Source of the DNA: ZC4RG30 sp039929265
GTDB lineage: Bacteria > Pseudomonadota > Gammaproteobacteria > Steroidobacterales > Steroidobacteraceae
DNA: 64,000 bases
Direction of reading: 5' to 3'
NCBI GenBank assembly: GCA_039929265.1
Contig: JBDSRN010000067.1
Location: 5,034-69,033 of the forward strand
How positions within the stretch are numbered: position 1 is the first letter of the stretch; every line of letters starts with the position of its first letter. Under the pieces are notes generated by a model that was not told the origin of the DNA, ran no database searches, and saw only the letters and a list, made by a program, of their open reading frames with translations. Made by a program: the position numbers and the translations under genes. This document shows positions 36,357-45,431 of the stretch, in pieces.

Positions 36357-37841
36357 TCACTCCACTCCGCCAGTCCACCGCTTCACCAGCGGTGACAGCA
36401 GCAGCAGCGTGAGCGCCGCCACCGCGCCGAACCAGAAGATGGCCATGTACTGACCCGGCATCGCCGCGACATTGCTGGCATCGAAGTCACCGGCGATGCG
36501 GCTCGCGATGAGATTGCCGAGCGACAGGCTGACGAACCACACGCCCATGCTCTGCCCAACGAAGCGCTGCGGCGCGAGTTTGGTCGTCGCGCTCATGCCG
36601 ACGGGGCTGAGGCAGAGTTCACCGAGCGTGTGGAAGAAATAAGTGAGGGTGAGCCAGACGGGCCCTGCCATTTCCCCGTCCGCGACGATCTTCGAGGCGG
36701 CGGCCATCACCAGAAAACCCACCGCCATACCGAGCAGGCCGCACACGAACTTGATCGCCACTGGCACGTTGCGACCGCGGCGCGCGAGCAACACCCATAG
36801 CGCGGACAGCAACGGGGCGCACAGGATGATGAATGTCGAATTGAGCGACTGGAACCAGCCGCTCGGAATCTCGAAGCTGCCGATCAATCTGTCCGTATGG
36901 CGCTCGGCAAACAGGTTCAGCGACGAACCTGCCTGCTCGAAGCCTGCCCAGAACACGCTGCTCGCGATGAACAGCACGAGCAGCACGAGCACGCGCCTGC
37001 GTTCAACCCCGTCGAGCCCTGCGAAGCACAGCAGATAGAGGAAGTACGCCGCCGCCATGGCGACGATCACGTTGATGGCGCCGCCCTGCAGTGCCACCGG
37101 CGAGATGGGAACGATGCCTGCCCACACGAGCAAGATCACGACCAGCAGCATCGTTGCGGTCAAGGTGAAGATGAGCCAGTCGCCGCGCGAGCTGCCGGTA
37201 ACCCCGGAACGCGAGTGCGGATGCAGTCCCGCGGTGCCGAGATGCCGGCGCGTGCGCACGAACTGTCCCACACCCAACGCCATGCCCACCGCGGCGGCGA
37301 GGAAGCCGATGTGCCATCCGTACCGCTGCGCGAGCGTCGCGGTCATGAGTGGCCCAAACAGACCACCGAGATTCACGCCGAGATAAAAGATCGTGTAGCC
37401 GGCATCGCAGCGCGCGCCGCCTTCCGGATACAATGTTCCGACGAGCGCGCTGATATTGGGCTTTAGCAGTCCGGTGCCGAGCACGATCACCAGCAAGCCG
37501 AAGTAGAACACCGCTGGCGTGCCGGACAGACCCAGCAGCACGTGACCGAGCGCGATCACGAGTCCGCCGATGAGTACCGCAGTCTGGGAGCCCAGTAGCC
37601 GGTCCGCGATCCACCCGCCGGGCAATCCCGCGAGATACACGCCCGCGGTATAGAGGCCGTAGATGGCCGTGGCCGTGCGATCGTCGAGCCCGAAACCGCC
37701 CTCGTTCACCGAATCTACGAGGAACAGCACGAGCAGCGCCCGCATGCCGTAGTAGCTCAGACGCTCCCACATCTCGGTAAAGAACAGCGTCGAGAGTGCG
37801 CGTGGGTGGCCGAAGAAACCACGCTGCGCGGGTGCGGCCAT
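36357..37841 (-). CDS. POT family proton-dependent oligopeptide transporter
   Basis: This 494-residue protein has about 12-14 membrane segments. It carries the POT signatures FTEMWERLSYYGMRALLVLFL and GGWIADRLLG, and a LKPNISALVGTLY segment. The ExxER-type motif needed for proton coupling is represented by EMWER. It should import di- and tripeptides with protons. Its start overlaps the tatC stop (TGATG), so it is probably transcribed with the tat genes, an unusual neighbour for them. Confidence 0.93.
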   Translation of the reverse strand: MAAPAQRGFFGHPRALSTLFFTEMWERLSYYGMRALLVLFLVDSVNEGGFGLDDRTATAIYGLYTAGVYLAGLPGGWIADRLLGSQTAVLIGGLVIALGHVLLGLSGTPAVFYFGLLVIVLGTGLLKPNISALVGTLYPEGGARCDAGYTIFYLGVNLGGLFGPLMTATLAQRYGWHIGFLAAAVGMALGVGQFVRTRRHLGTAGLHPHSRSGVTGSSRGDWLIFTLTATMLLVVILLVWAGIVPISPVALQGGAINVIVAMAAAYFLYLLCFAGLDGVERRRVLVLLVLFIASSVFWAGFEQAGSSLNLFAERHTDRLIGSFEIPSGWFQSLNSTFIILCAPLLSALWVLLARRGRNVPVAIKFVCGLLGMAVGFLVMAAASKIVADGEMAGPVWLTLTYFFHTLGELCLSPVGMSATTKLAPQRFVGQSMGVWFVSLSLGNLIASRIAGDFDASNVAAMPGQYMAIFWFGAVAALTLLLLSPLVKRWTGGVE

Positions 37842-38608
37842 CAGGCGGCCTTGTTCTCTTCTTGCTTCAATCGATCACGCCGGGACTTCACGGTTATGCG
37901 CGCGAAGATGATGCCTGCCTCGTACAGCAGCCACATCGGGAGGGCCATGAACGTCTGCGACAACGCATCCGGAGGCGTGAGGACCGCAGCGATGACGAAG
38001 ATGCCGATGATCACGTAACCGCGACTCGACGCCAGCTTCTCGACGCTGACCATTCCGGTGATCGCCATCAGCACCACCGCGATCGGCACCTCGAATGCCA
38101 CGCCGAATGCGAAGAACATCGTGAGCGCGAAATCCAGATAGTTGTTGATGTCCGTCATCATCTGCACGCCGGCCGGTGTGGTGGAGGCGAAGAACTGGAA
38201 CATCAGCGGGAACACGAGGAAGTATGCGAACGCCGCACCCGCATAGAACAGCACGATCGAGGATCCGAGCAGCGGGATTGCGAAGCGCTTTTCGTGCCGG
38301 TACAGGCCGGGTGCGACGAAGCCCCACGCCTCGTAAAGCACGTACGGCATACCGATGAACACCGCCGCGACGAACGCGAGTTTGAACGGCGTGGTGAACG
38401 GCGACATCACGCTGGTGGCGATCAGGGCGCCATCCTTCGGCAGCTGCTTGAGCAACGGTTCGGCGAGCAGCGTGAAGATGTCGTTAGCGAAGAACGCGCA
38501 GGGTACGAATGCGATGGCAACCACGATGGCCGCACGCACCAGGCGCTGACGCAACTCGAGCAGGTGCGAGAGCAGGGTGCCTTCGACAAGTTTCTCCGGA
38601 TCGCTCAC
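37841..38608 (-). CDS. tatC: Sec-independent protein translocase TatC
   Basis: This 255-residue protein has six membrane segments. The conserved N-terminal LLSHLLELRQRLVRA, the FPLMFQFF stretch and the conserved Glu in AFGVAFEVPIAVV are present. It is the twin-arginine signal receptor of the Tat pathway. The start overlaps tatB (ATGA), and the stop overlaps the POT transporter start. Confidence 0.97.
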   Translation of the reverse strand: MSDPEKLVEGTLLSHLLELRQRLVRAAIVVAIAFVPCAFFANDIFTLLAEPLLKQLPKDGALIATSVMSPFTTPFKLAFVAAVFIGMPYVLYEAWGFVAPGLYRHEKRFAIPLLGSSIVLFYAGAAFAYFLVFPLMFQFFASTTPAGVQMMTDINNYLDFALTMFFAFGVAFEVPIAVVLMAITGMVSVEKLASSRGYVIIGIFVIAAVLTPPDALSQTFMALPMWLLYEAGIIFARITVKSRRDRLKQEENKAA

Positions 38609-39069
38609 GGGCGCTCACCCGTCCGGGTTTCGGGCTTGAAGGCATCGACCTTGTTCGGCGGCTCTTGCGGCGTGGAGGCCTGCTCGGCCAGGGCCATTGC
38701 CTCGGCGGGTTGCGCATCGACCACCGGCACGTGGGCCGGCGAGTAGTACTCGGGGGAAGTCGGATCGTGCGCTGCCGAGTAATCATCGGCCGTCACCGGG
38801 GCGCTCGGCTCCGCTGGCAGTTCCGGTTCGGCGCCGACCGGATCCGGCGCAGGGGTTTCGGTTTGCGTTTTGGGAGGCGCCTTGGGCGTCAGCGCCGCCT
38901 CCAGGTCCACTTCGCTTTCGAGCTGCTCGCGGAACTGGCGCGCCATCGACTTGGCTCGTCCGGCCCACCGCCCCACCTGGGCGGCAAACTTGGGCAGGCG
39001 CTCAGGACCCAGTACGACCAGGGCGATGACGAAAATCAGCAGTACTTCGGAGAACCCGATCTCGAACAT
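38605..39069 (-). CDS. tatB: Sec-independent protein translocase TatB
   Basis: This 154-residue protein has an N-terminal membrane helix typical of TatB (MFEIGFSEVLLIFVIALVVLGPERLP), with the conserved Glu and GPERLP hinge. An amphipathic helix and a Pro/Ala-rich charged tail follow. It partners TatC in recognising folded twin-arginine substrates. It lies 22 bp after tatA. Confidence 0.97.
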   Translation of the reverse strand: MFEIGFSEVLLIFVIALVVLGPERLPKFAAQVGRWAGRAKSMARQFREQLESEVDLEAALTPKAPPKTQTETPAPDPVGAEPELPAEPSAPVTADDYSAAHDPTSPEYYSPAHVPVVDAQPAEAMALAEQASTPQEPPNKVDAFKPETRTGERP

Positions 39070-39091
39070 CGCGTGTTACGGGAGCGCTGCC

Positions 39092-39346
39092 TCAGGCAGC
39101 GCGGTTGCTGTCTTTGCTGGTGTCCGCGGTCTTCCTGGACTCCGGGAATTCAGCGTCGGCTTCCGATACCGAGGCCTTGAGCTGCTTGGCAGCTTCCTCG
39201 GCGTCGTTCTCTCCGTCGCCCATGGACTTCTTGAAGCCACGCACTGCAGAGCCGAGATCGCTGCCGATCGTGCGCAGTTTCTTGGTACCGAAAATCACCA
39301 GGACCACCAGCAGGATGATGATCAATTCGCGCATGCCGATGCCCAT
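39092..39346 (-). CDS. tatA: Sec-independent protein translocase TatA
   Basis: This 84-residue protein has a short membrane helix (ELIIILLVVLVIFGTKKLR), the conserved FGTKKL hinge and an amphipathic helix (LGSAVRGFKKSMGDGE). It polymerises into the Tat translocation pore. It is the first gene of the tatA-tatB-tatC-POT set. The 85 bp up to dtd should hold the promoter. Confidence 0.97.
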   Translation of the reverse strand: MGIGMRELIIILLVVLVIFGTKKLRTIGSDLGSAVRGFKKSMGDGENDAEEAAKQLKASVSEADAEFPESRKTADTSKDSNRAA

Positions 39347-39431
39347 GATCGCGCGCTCCTGTTCCGAAACGGTTGAGGGAAGGAATCATAGGTCAAATGG
39401 GTCCGGGAGGCTCGTTAATCCGGGATTTTGT

Positions 39432-39893
39432 TCAGGTTTCCAGCCAGAACGTGACAGGGCCGTCATTCACCAGGGCGAGCTCCATATGGGCGCCGAAACG
39501 CCCCTGCGCCACCCGCCCGGGGCCCCCCGGATGCAGCATCTCGGCTTGTGCGACGACCTGCCCGAACAGGGCGCCGGCCCGCTCCGGCGCGGCGGCCGTG
39601 GTGAAGCTTGCGCGTGTGCCGCTGCGGGTGTCGGCGGCCAGGGTGAACTGCGGCACAAGCAGGAGTCCGCCGCCGGTCTGCGCCAGGCTGAGGTTCATGC
39701 GGGGGTGGCCGTCTGGTCCTACCTCCTCGAACAAGCGATAACCCAGCATCCGCTCCACCAGTCGCCTGGCTTCTGGCGCATTGTCATCCGCGCTCACGCC
39801 GATGAGCGCAAGGATGCCGGCATCGATTGCACCGATGAGCTGTCCGTCGACGCTGACGCTGGCGCGCGAGACTCGTTGCAGCAGCGCGATCAT
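39432..39893 (-). CDS. dtd: D-aminoacyl-tRNA deacylase
   Basis: This 153-residue protein matches DTD in length and signatures: MIALLQRVSRASVSVDG, VPQFTLAADTRSGTRASF (the SQFTL-type loop reads PQFTL here) and the GPVTFWLET end, with NDGPVTF as the cross-subunit Gly-Pro motif. It hydrolyses D-amino acids and glycine wrongly attached to tRNAs. It starts about 125 bp from the divergent cytochrome gene. Confidence 0.95.
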   Translation of the reverse strand: MIALLQRVSRASVSVDGQLIGAIDAGILALIGVSADDNAPEARRLVERMLGYRLFEEVGPDGHPRMNLSLAQTGGGLLLVPQFTLAADTRSGTRASFTTAAAPERAGALFGQVVAQAEMLHPGGPGRVAQGRFGAHMELALVNDGPVTFWLET

Positions 39894-40019
39894 GGCTACT
39901 AACCCATCGTAAGTTGGCGTAATGGTGGCATTTTGCAGCTTCGGTACGTAAGATTTCGGCGCCGCTGCCGTCCTGATCCTCAGGACCGTCGCGCATCTCT
40001 TTCCTGCGGAGCTTTCGGT

Positions 40020-40643
40020 ATGCGGATGTCGGTTCGTTCACTCGCCGTGCTGGCCTTGACCCTGTCTGCGGCCACCACAGCGGTCCACGCTGCCGGGGAT
40101 CCGGCCCGCGGCAAGACGATTGGCTACACCTGCCTCGGTTGTCACGGCGTGGTCGCGTACAAGAACGTCTATCCAACCTACAGCGTGCCCAAGCTCGCCG
40201 GCCAGCATCCCGAATACCTCGCCGCCGCGCTGAAAGGCTACAAGACGAGCCAGCGCTCGCACGCCACGATGCACGCACAGGCTGCCTCCATGTCCGATCA
40301 GGACATCGAAGATGTAGCCGCCTATTTCGCCGGCACGGCGCTGAAGCCGACCACTGGCGGCACGGGCACCGCGCCTGCCGCGCTCGCCACCTGCGTGTCC
40401 TGCCACGGCAAGGATGGCGTCGGCCTTACCCCCGACTACCCGACCCTGTCGGGCCAGTACGCCGACTACCTCGAGCGCGCGCTCGAGGAATACAAGAAGG
40501 GCGCACGCCGCAATCCGATCATGCTGGGCTTCGCCAGCACGCTGAAGCCCGAAGAAATGAAGGCGCTCGGCGAGTACTACGCGAAGCAGCGCCCGCAGCT
40601 CGAGACGCTGCCGCGTCGCACCTCGATCCTTTCCAGGAAGTAG
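40020..40643 (+). CDS. dihaem cytochrome c4-like protein
   Basis: This 207-residue protein has a signal peptide (VLALTLSAATTAVHA) and two c-type haem motifs, CLGCH and CVSCH, in repeated halves, each followed by a tyrosine- and proline-rich segment and a likely Met ligand (HAQAASMSD, IMLGFASTL). This fits periplasmic cytochrome c4-type electron carriers. ATG 40020 starts the signal peptide, and ATG 40026 is also possible. A short hairpin (GTCCTGA/TCAGGAC, 39970-39986) lies in the leader. Confidence 0.92.
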   Translation: MRMSVRSLAVLALTLSAATTAVHAAGDPARGKTIGYTCLGCHGVVAYKNVYPTYSVPKLAGQHPEYLAAALKGYKTSQRSHATMHAQAASMSDQDIEDVAAYFAGTALKPTTGGTGTAPAALATCVSCHGKDGVGLTPDYPTLSGQYADYLERALEEYKKGARRNPIMLGFASTLKPEEMKALGEYYAKQRPQLETLPRRTSILSRK

Positions 40644-40644
40644 T

Positions 40645-42600
40645 TTACTTCGCCAGCTTCGACAGAAACGTCACCACGGTTTCCAGGTAGACGTCGCGGT
40701 TGGTTTTCTTGCGGAACCCGTGACCTTCGTCTTTCGCGGCGAGATACCAGACCTCACCCTTGTTCGCGCGGATCCGCAGCAGCATCTGCTCGGATTCGCT
40801 CGCGGGCACACGCGGATCGTTCAGTCCCTGCACGATCAGCAGCGGACGACGGATCGCGGTCGCATTGGTGAGCGGCGAGATGCGTTGCAGGAACGCGCGC
40901 ATCGAGGCATCGCGCTCGTTGCCGTACTCGGCGCGACGCAGATCCTGTCGGTATGGCGAGGTGTTCTCGAGAAAGCTGACGAAGTTGGAGATGCCCACGG
41001 TGTCGATGCCGCCGGCGAGGCGATCGCTGTACTGCACGAGCGACGCCAACGTCATGTAGCCCCCGTACGAGCCACCCATCACGATCACGCGATTGCGATC
41101 GAGGCCGGGCTGCAGGCCAATCCACACCAGCAGTGAGCCGATGTCGCGCACCGCGTCCTCGCGCAATCGACCGTCATCGAGCGCCATGAACGACTTGCCG
41201 TAGCCGCTCGAGCCGCGCACGTTGGGCGCTATTACCACGTAGCCGAGCTCGTTCACGAGAAATTGCCGGAACGCGTCGTAGGCGGGGCGGAACTGCGACT
41301 CGGGCCCGCCATGGATGTCGATGATCACGGGAAGCGGCGCGCTGGTGGCCTGCGGGCGATACAAGAAGGCGGGTATCTGCCGCGAATCCCAGGTCGGAAA
41401 CTTCACGGCCTCGGCCGGCACGAAAGTGTTGAGTTCGACCGGGCCCGGCTCGCTCTGCGTCCAGCGCGCGAGCGTGCCGGCTTCAAGCTCGTACACGTAA
41501 ATGTCACGCGGGGCCTGCGCGGTCTCGACCGAAAGGGCGAGGCGCCTGCCGGTGCGATCGATTCCCAGCGAGGCGATGATTGCACCGGCGGGCAGGCCTG
41601 CGGGCGAGAGCTCGAGCTTCTTCTGCTGATCCGAGACGGTGAGCTTGCTGATGCCGTCGACGTTCGTCGTCCACGCGAGGAAGCGACCGTCGCGGCTCAC
41701 GTCGAACTGCTCGACGTCGCCGCGCGCTTCCGCTGAGACATCACTGCTCGCGCCGGTGAACAGGTCGAAGCTGCGCAGACGCTCAAACTCGCCGCCGCTG
41801 TCCGTGATCGCCAGCACGCTGCGGCCATCCGGTGAGAAGCGGGCGGCGATCACGTTGACGCGCTTGCCCGCCGGCTTCGCGCCCTTCTTCGGCGGGGCGG
41901 CTTCGACTGGCTCGATCGCCGTCAGCTCGCCGGTGGCGACATCCACGCTGTACAGAGAGCTTTCGGTGAGCGAGGTGTAGCGAAGCGCGAGCAGCTTCTG
42001 ATCATCGAGCGACCAGTCCTGCACATACCAGGCATCGCTCTGGCCACCGAGCACCAGGCGCGGCGGCGCGGCGAGCGTGGTGTCGAGCACGTACAGATCG
42101 TAGCCGCGCGGGTCGCGCACATTGCTCTGGTAGGCGATGCGCTTGCCGTCGTGCGCCCACACCGGCTTGCCGTTCAGGGACTTGCCGTCGCTGAGCTGGC
42201 GGGTGGAGTTGTCGAGCAGCTTGCGCAGGTAGATCTGCGTGTTCTCGTTGCCACCGCTGTCCTTCAGGAACACGAATCCGTCGGGAGCGAACGGCATTGC
42301 GACGGCGCTTCGCACCGGGTCCTTGTAAAAGGTGACCTGCTCGCGCTGATCGAGCGGGGCCTTCAGACGATGCAGCTGCTCCGAGTCGCCGAAGCGCGTG
42401 CTCACGAGCAGGCTGCCGTCGGCGAGCCAGTCCACGAATGTGGCCTGGCGACCTGCGAGATAATTGCCCAGACGCTCGCTGAGCACGGGATCCTGTGCCG
42501 GGATGCCGTCGAGGATGAGGTTGCCCTGGTCCACGCGCGCGGCGCCCGCGATGCCCGTCACGAGTAGCGTGATCAAGGCGAAGGCTGTGGAATGCTTCAT
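40645..42600 (-). CDS. S9 family prolyl oligopeptidase-like peptidase
   Basis: This 651-residue protein has a signal peptide (LITLLVTGIAGAA), a seven-blade beta-propeller-like N-terminal region with WD-like repeats, and a C-terminal alpha/beta hydrolase. The catalytic set is visible: GGSYGGYMT (Ser), NDPRVPASES (Asp) and DEGHGF (His). It is probably periplasmic and cleaves short peptides (dipeptidyl or acylaminoacyl type). ATG 42600 was chosen for the signal peptide. It converges on the cytochrome gene with a 1-bp gap. Confidence 0.93.
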   Translation of the reverse strand: MKHSTAFALITLLVTGIAGAARVDQGNLILDGIPAQDPVLSERLGNYLAGRQATFVDWLADGSLLVSTRFGDSEQLHRLKAPLDQREQVTFYKDPVRSAVAMPFAPDGFVFLKDSGGNENTQIYLRKLLDNSTRQLSDGKSLNGKPVWAHDGKRIAYQSNVRDPRGYDLYVLDTTLAAPPRLVLGGQSDAWYVQDWSLDDQKLLALRYTSLTESSLYSVDVATGELTAIEPVEAAPPKKGAKPAGKRVNVIAARFSPDGRSVLAITDSGGEFERLRSFDLFTGASSDVSAEARGDVEQFDVSRDGRFLAWTTNVDGISKLTVSDQQKKLELSPAGLPAGAIIASLGIDRTGRRLALSVETAQAPRDIYVYELEAGTLARWTQSEPGPVELNTFVPAEAVKFPTWDSRQIPAFLYRPQATSAPLPVIIDIHGGPESQFRPAYDAFRQFLVNELGYVVIAPNVRGSSGYGKSFMALDDGRLREDAVRDIGSLLVWIGLQPGLDRNRVIVMGGSYGGYMTLASLVQYSDRLAGGIDTVGISNFVSFLENTSPYRQDLRRAEYGNERDASMRAFLQRISPLTNATAIRRPLLIVQGLNDPRVPASESEQMLLRIRANKGEVWYLAAKDEGHGFRKKTNRDVYLETVVTFLSKLAK

Positions 42601-42614
42601 GTAGTCTGAATAAC

Positions 42615-43583
42615 ATGCCAGCACTGCTACGTCATCCGCACGGCATCACGGCCATCGACACTTTGTACGTGCGGCCGAACCTCGACGCCGCGCACGTGCT
42701 CGTGCATGAAGACCACGCCGCAATCATCGACACGGGCACCAGTCACTCCGTGCCAGAACTGGTCAAGGCACTGCGCGAGCTCGAAGTGCTGCCGGAAAAC
42801 GTGGATTACGTGCTGCTCACGCACATCCATCTGGATCATGCAGGCGGCGCCGGTGCGTTGCTGCGCTACCTGCCGAACGCGCGTGTGGTCGTGCATCCGC
42901 ACGGCGCCGCGCACATGAACGAGCCGGGCAAGCTGATTGCCGCCACCATCGCGGTGTATGGCGAGAAGGCGTATCGCTCGCTGTACGGGGAGATCGTGCC
43001 GATCCCCGCGGCGCGCATCCTCCAGACCCAGGACGGCATGACACTGTCGCTGCAGAGCCGCGAGCTCACGTTCCTGCACACGCCCGGCCATGCGCTGCAT
43101 CACTACTGCATCTGGGATCCGACTTCGCGCTGCGTGTTCTCCGGCGACACCTTCGGCCTGTCGTATCGCGAGTTCGACACTGCGCGCGGCGCGCTGATCC
43201 TGCCGGCCACCACGCCGACGCAGTTCGATCCCGCGCAGCTCGAGAATTCGATCGACCGGCTGCTCGCGCTGCAGCCCGAGTGCATCTATCTCACACACTA
43301 CAGCCGGGTGACCGACATCCCGCGCCTGGGCCGCGACCTGAAGGCGCAGATCCGCCAGTTCGTGCGCATCGCGCGTTCGCATGCAGCCGACGCCGCTCCT
43401 TATGATGGCATCCGCGCCGACCTGCGCGGTCTGTGGCTGCGGCTCATGGTCGAGCATGGCTGCGACATGAACGAGGCGCGATTCGACGCGTTGCTGGAGC
43501 TGGATCTCGACCTCAATGCTCAGGGCCTCGATTATTGGCTGAAGCGCGAATCCGCACAGAAGGTGCCGCTGCTCGCCGGTTGA
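42615..43583 (+). CDS. MBL-fold metallo-hydrolase
   Basis: This 322-residue protein has the metallo-beta-lactamase motif THIHLDH near residue 75, followed by FLHTPGHALHH and CVFSGDTFGLS, which supply further metal ligands. The glyoxalase II-like core is followed by a C-terminal helical domain. The substrate is unknown; quorum lactones, glutathione thioesters and others are possible. It is divergent from the S9 peptidase with 14 bp between starts, so promoters must overlap the coding ends. Confidence 0.9.
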   Translation: MPALLRHPHGITAIDTLYVRPNLDAAHVLVHEDHAAIIDTGTSHSVPELVKALRELEVLPENVDYVLLTHIHLDHAGGAGALLRYLPNARVVVHPHGAAHMNEPGKLIAATIAVYGEKAYRSLYGEIVPIPAARILQTQDGMTLSLQSRELTFLHTPGHALHHYCIWDPTSRCVFSGDTFGLSYREFDTARGALILPATTPTQFDPAQLENSIDRLLALQPECIYLTHYSRVTDIPRLGRDLKAQIRQFVRIARSHAADAAPYDGIRADLRGLWLRLMVEHGCDMNEARFDALLELDLDLNAQGLDYWLKRESAQKVPLLAG

Positions 43584-43638
43584 CACCCACGGCCTCGAAG
43601 CGTGACCCTGCGCCTCCTCCCGCCGCGAGCACAGCGTC

Positions 43639-44628
43639 ATGACCGCATTCCGCGCCTTTCGCATCCACGAGGAAGAGAAGAAAATCGTCGCTCGATTCGA
43701 GCAGCTCACGCTCGATCATCTGTCTGCGGGCGACGTGGTGATCCGCGTCGAGTACTCGGACATCAACTACAAGGACGCGCTCGCCGCGACCGGTGCCGGC
43801 AGGATCCTGCGCAAGTACCCGCTCGTCGGCGGCATCGATCTCGCGGGCACGGTCGAGTCCTCCAGTGATGCGCGCTTCAAGAAGGGCGACGCCGTGCTGG
43901 TCACCGGCTGCGGCCTCTCCGAAACGCACGACGGGGGTTATGCGCAGTTCGCGCGCGTGCCCGGAGAATGCGTCATCGCGATGCCGCCGGGCCTCGATTC
44001 GATCACCGCGATGTCGCTCGGGACCGCGGGATTCACGGCGGCGTATGCGATCCAAAAGATGGAGCTGAACGGGCAGAAGCCGGCCAACGGTCCCGTGGTC
44101 GTGAACGGCGCGACCGGCGGTGTCGGCAGCATCGCGATCGACATGCTCGCGGGTCGCGGCTACGACGTCACCGCGATCACCGGTAAAGAGGAATCGAGCG
44201 ATTACCTGATGAGCCTCGGTGCGAAGCACGTGCTGCTGAGGAAAGACATCGACTACGGCAGCAAGCCGCTCGAGCGCGCGCGCTGGGCCGGCGCGATCGA
44301 CAGCGTCGGCGGCGACATGCTCACCTGGTTCACGCGCACGATGGAGAACTGGGGCAACATCGCCAGCATCGGAATGGCCGGCGGGTCGAACCTCAACACC
44401 ACCGTGCTGCCTTTCATCCTGCGCGGCGTCAATCTTCTCGGCATCAACTCTTCGGCGACGCGACGCGAGCCGCGCCTGGACATCTGGAAGCGCATCGCCA
44501 CCGATCTCAAGCCGCGGCATCTCGATCGCATTGTCACGCAGCGCATCAAGCTCGAAGCGCTGCCTCAGGCATTCGATGCCTACATCAAAGGCACCGTAAC
44601 GGGCCGCACCGTCGTGGAGGTCGGCTGA
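43639..44628 (+). CDS. acuI: AcuI-type acrylyl-CoA reductase / YhdH-family quinone oxidoreductase
   Basis: This 329-residue medium-chain dehydrogenase shows the YhdH/AcuI signatures YSDINYKDALAATG, YPLVGGIDLAGTV and GTAGFTAAYAI, then the nucleotide loop VVNGATGGVGSIAIDML and ITGKEES. It lacks the structural and catalytic zinc ligands of alcohol dehydrogenases. NADPH-dependent reduction of acrylyl-CoA to propionyl-CoA is the family reaction. Its stop overlaps the next gene, which is PrpD-like, an interesting propionate-related pairing. Confidence 0.88.
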   Translation: MTAFRAFRIHEEEKKIVARFEQLTLDHLSAGDVVIRVEYSDINYKDALAATGAGRILRKYPLVGGIDLAGTVESSSDARFKKGDAVLVTGCGLSETHDGGYAQFARVPGECVIAMPPGLDSITAMSLGTAGFTAAYAIQKMELNGQKPANGPVVVNGATGGVGSIAIDMLAGRGYDVTAITGKEESSDYLMSLGAKHVLLRKDIDYGSKPLERARWAGAIDSVGGDMLTWFTRTMENWGNIASIGMAGGSNLNTTVLPFILRGVNLLGINSSATRREPRLDIWKRIATDLKPRHLDRIVTQRIKLEALPQAFDAYIKGTVTGRTVVEVG

Positions 44629-45431
44629 CGCATCCGGTCGACTTCACGCTCGCACCGCCGGCGGCGGATGCCGCCGCGCTCGACGGCGCGCGCAGTGTTC
44701 TATTCGATGCACTCGCTGCCGCGCTGAATGCCTTGCTCAGTGGGCAGTGCGCGCACCTGTTCGGACCGCCGTTGCAGGGCATGACGATGCCCGGCGGGGC
44801 GCGGATCCCCGGCACGTCGCTCGAGCTCGATCCGGTGCAGGCGGCATTCAGTCTCGGCCTGCTGCTGCGCTGGCATGCGCACGAAGGCGACCACTGCGCC
44901 GATACGCTCGGTCCGCTGCTGGCGGTGTTCGACTATCGTGCGCGACAGGCGGTGCACTCGGGTGAGCCGGCGCCGCTGATGAGCGCCTTGCTGCGCGCGA
45001 GCATCACCGCCCAGGCGCTGCAGAACCGCATCGACAGCGACGATGCCGGCACGCGCCTGCGCGCGGCGTGCGCATTGCTCGGCACCGCAGCGCTGGGTGG
45101 CAGCGCCGCGCAACTGCATGCGGCATTGAACGACAGCCTGCGCGACGGCGTCGAACCCGCGCGCCGCTGGCGCGTTGCCAATGCGGGCAGCCGCGGCGTG
45201 TGGCATGCGCTGATGGCGATGCGCGGCGCCGGTGACGAGGCGATTGCGCATACACTGCGCGCGGCGACGCCGCCCGCGCAGGCCGATCATGCGGGCGCGC
45301 GCGAGCGCCTGAATGCCGCGATCACTGCAACCTTTCCGCCACGCCAGGTCACGAAAATCAACGCAACACTCGTACTGCCTGCCGAGGATCTGCGCGTCGG
45401 CGAATTCCTCGCGCGTTTCGTGCGCAATTGA
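44625..45431 (+). CDS. shortened MmgE/PrpD-like protein, apparent CTG start
   Basis: The protein is about 268 residues, compared with about 450-480 for MmgE/PrpD enzymes such as 2-methylcitrate dehydratase. The N-terminal half resembles PrpD: the ARSVLFDALAAAL helix, GARIPGTSLELDPVQAAFSL and SRGVWHALM. The text then jumps to a PrpD-like C-terminal end (AAITATFPPRQVTKI), so the second, alpha+beta domain appears to be missing. Similarity begins near 44640, before the first canonical start (TTG 44733). A CTG at 44625 has GGAGG 4 bp upstream and forms a CTGA overlap with the acuI stop, so it is the likeliest start. The stop overlaps rsmG. It may be a reduced, non-catalytic protein. Confidence 0.55.
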   Translation: MTHPVDFTLAPPAADAAALDGARSVLFDALAAALNALLSGQCAHLFGPPLQGMTMPGGARIPGTSLELDPVQAAFSLGLLLRWHAHEGDHCADTLGPLLAVFDYRARQAVHSGEPAPLMSALLRASITAQALQNRIDSDDAGTRLRAACALLGTAALGGSAAQLHAALNDSLRDGVEPARRWRVANAGSRGVWHALMAMRGAGDEAIAHTLRAATPPAQADHAGARERLNAAITATFPPRQVTKINATLVLPAEDLRVGEFLARFVRN

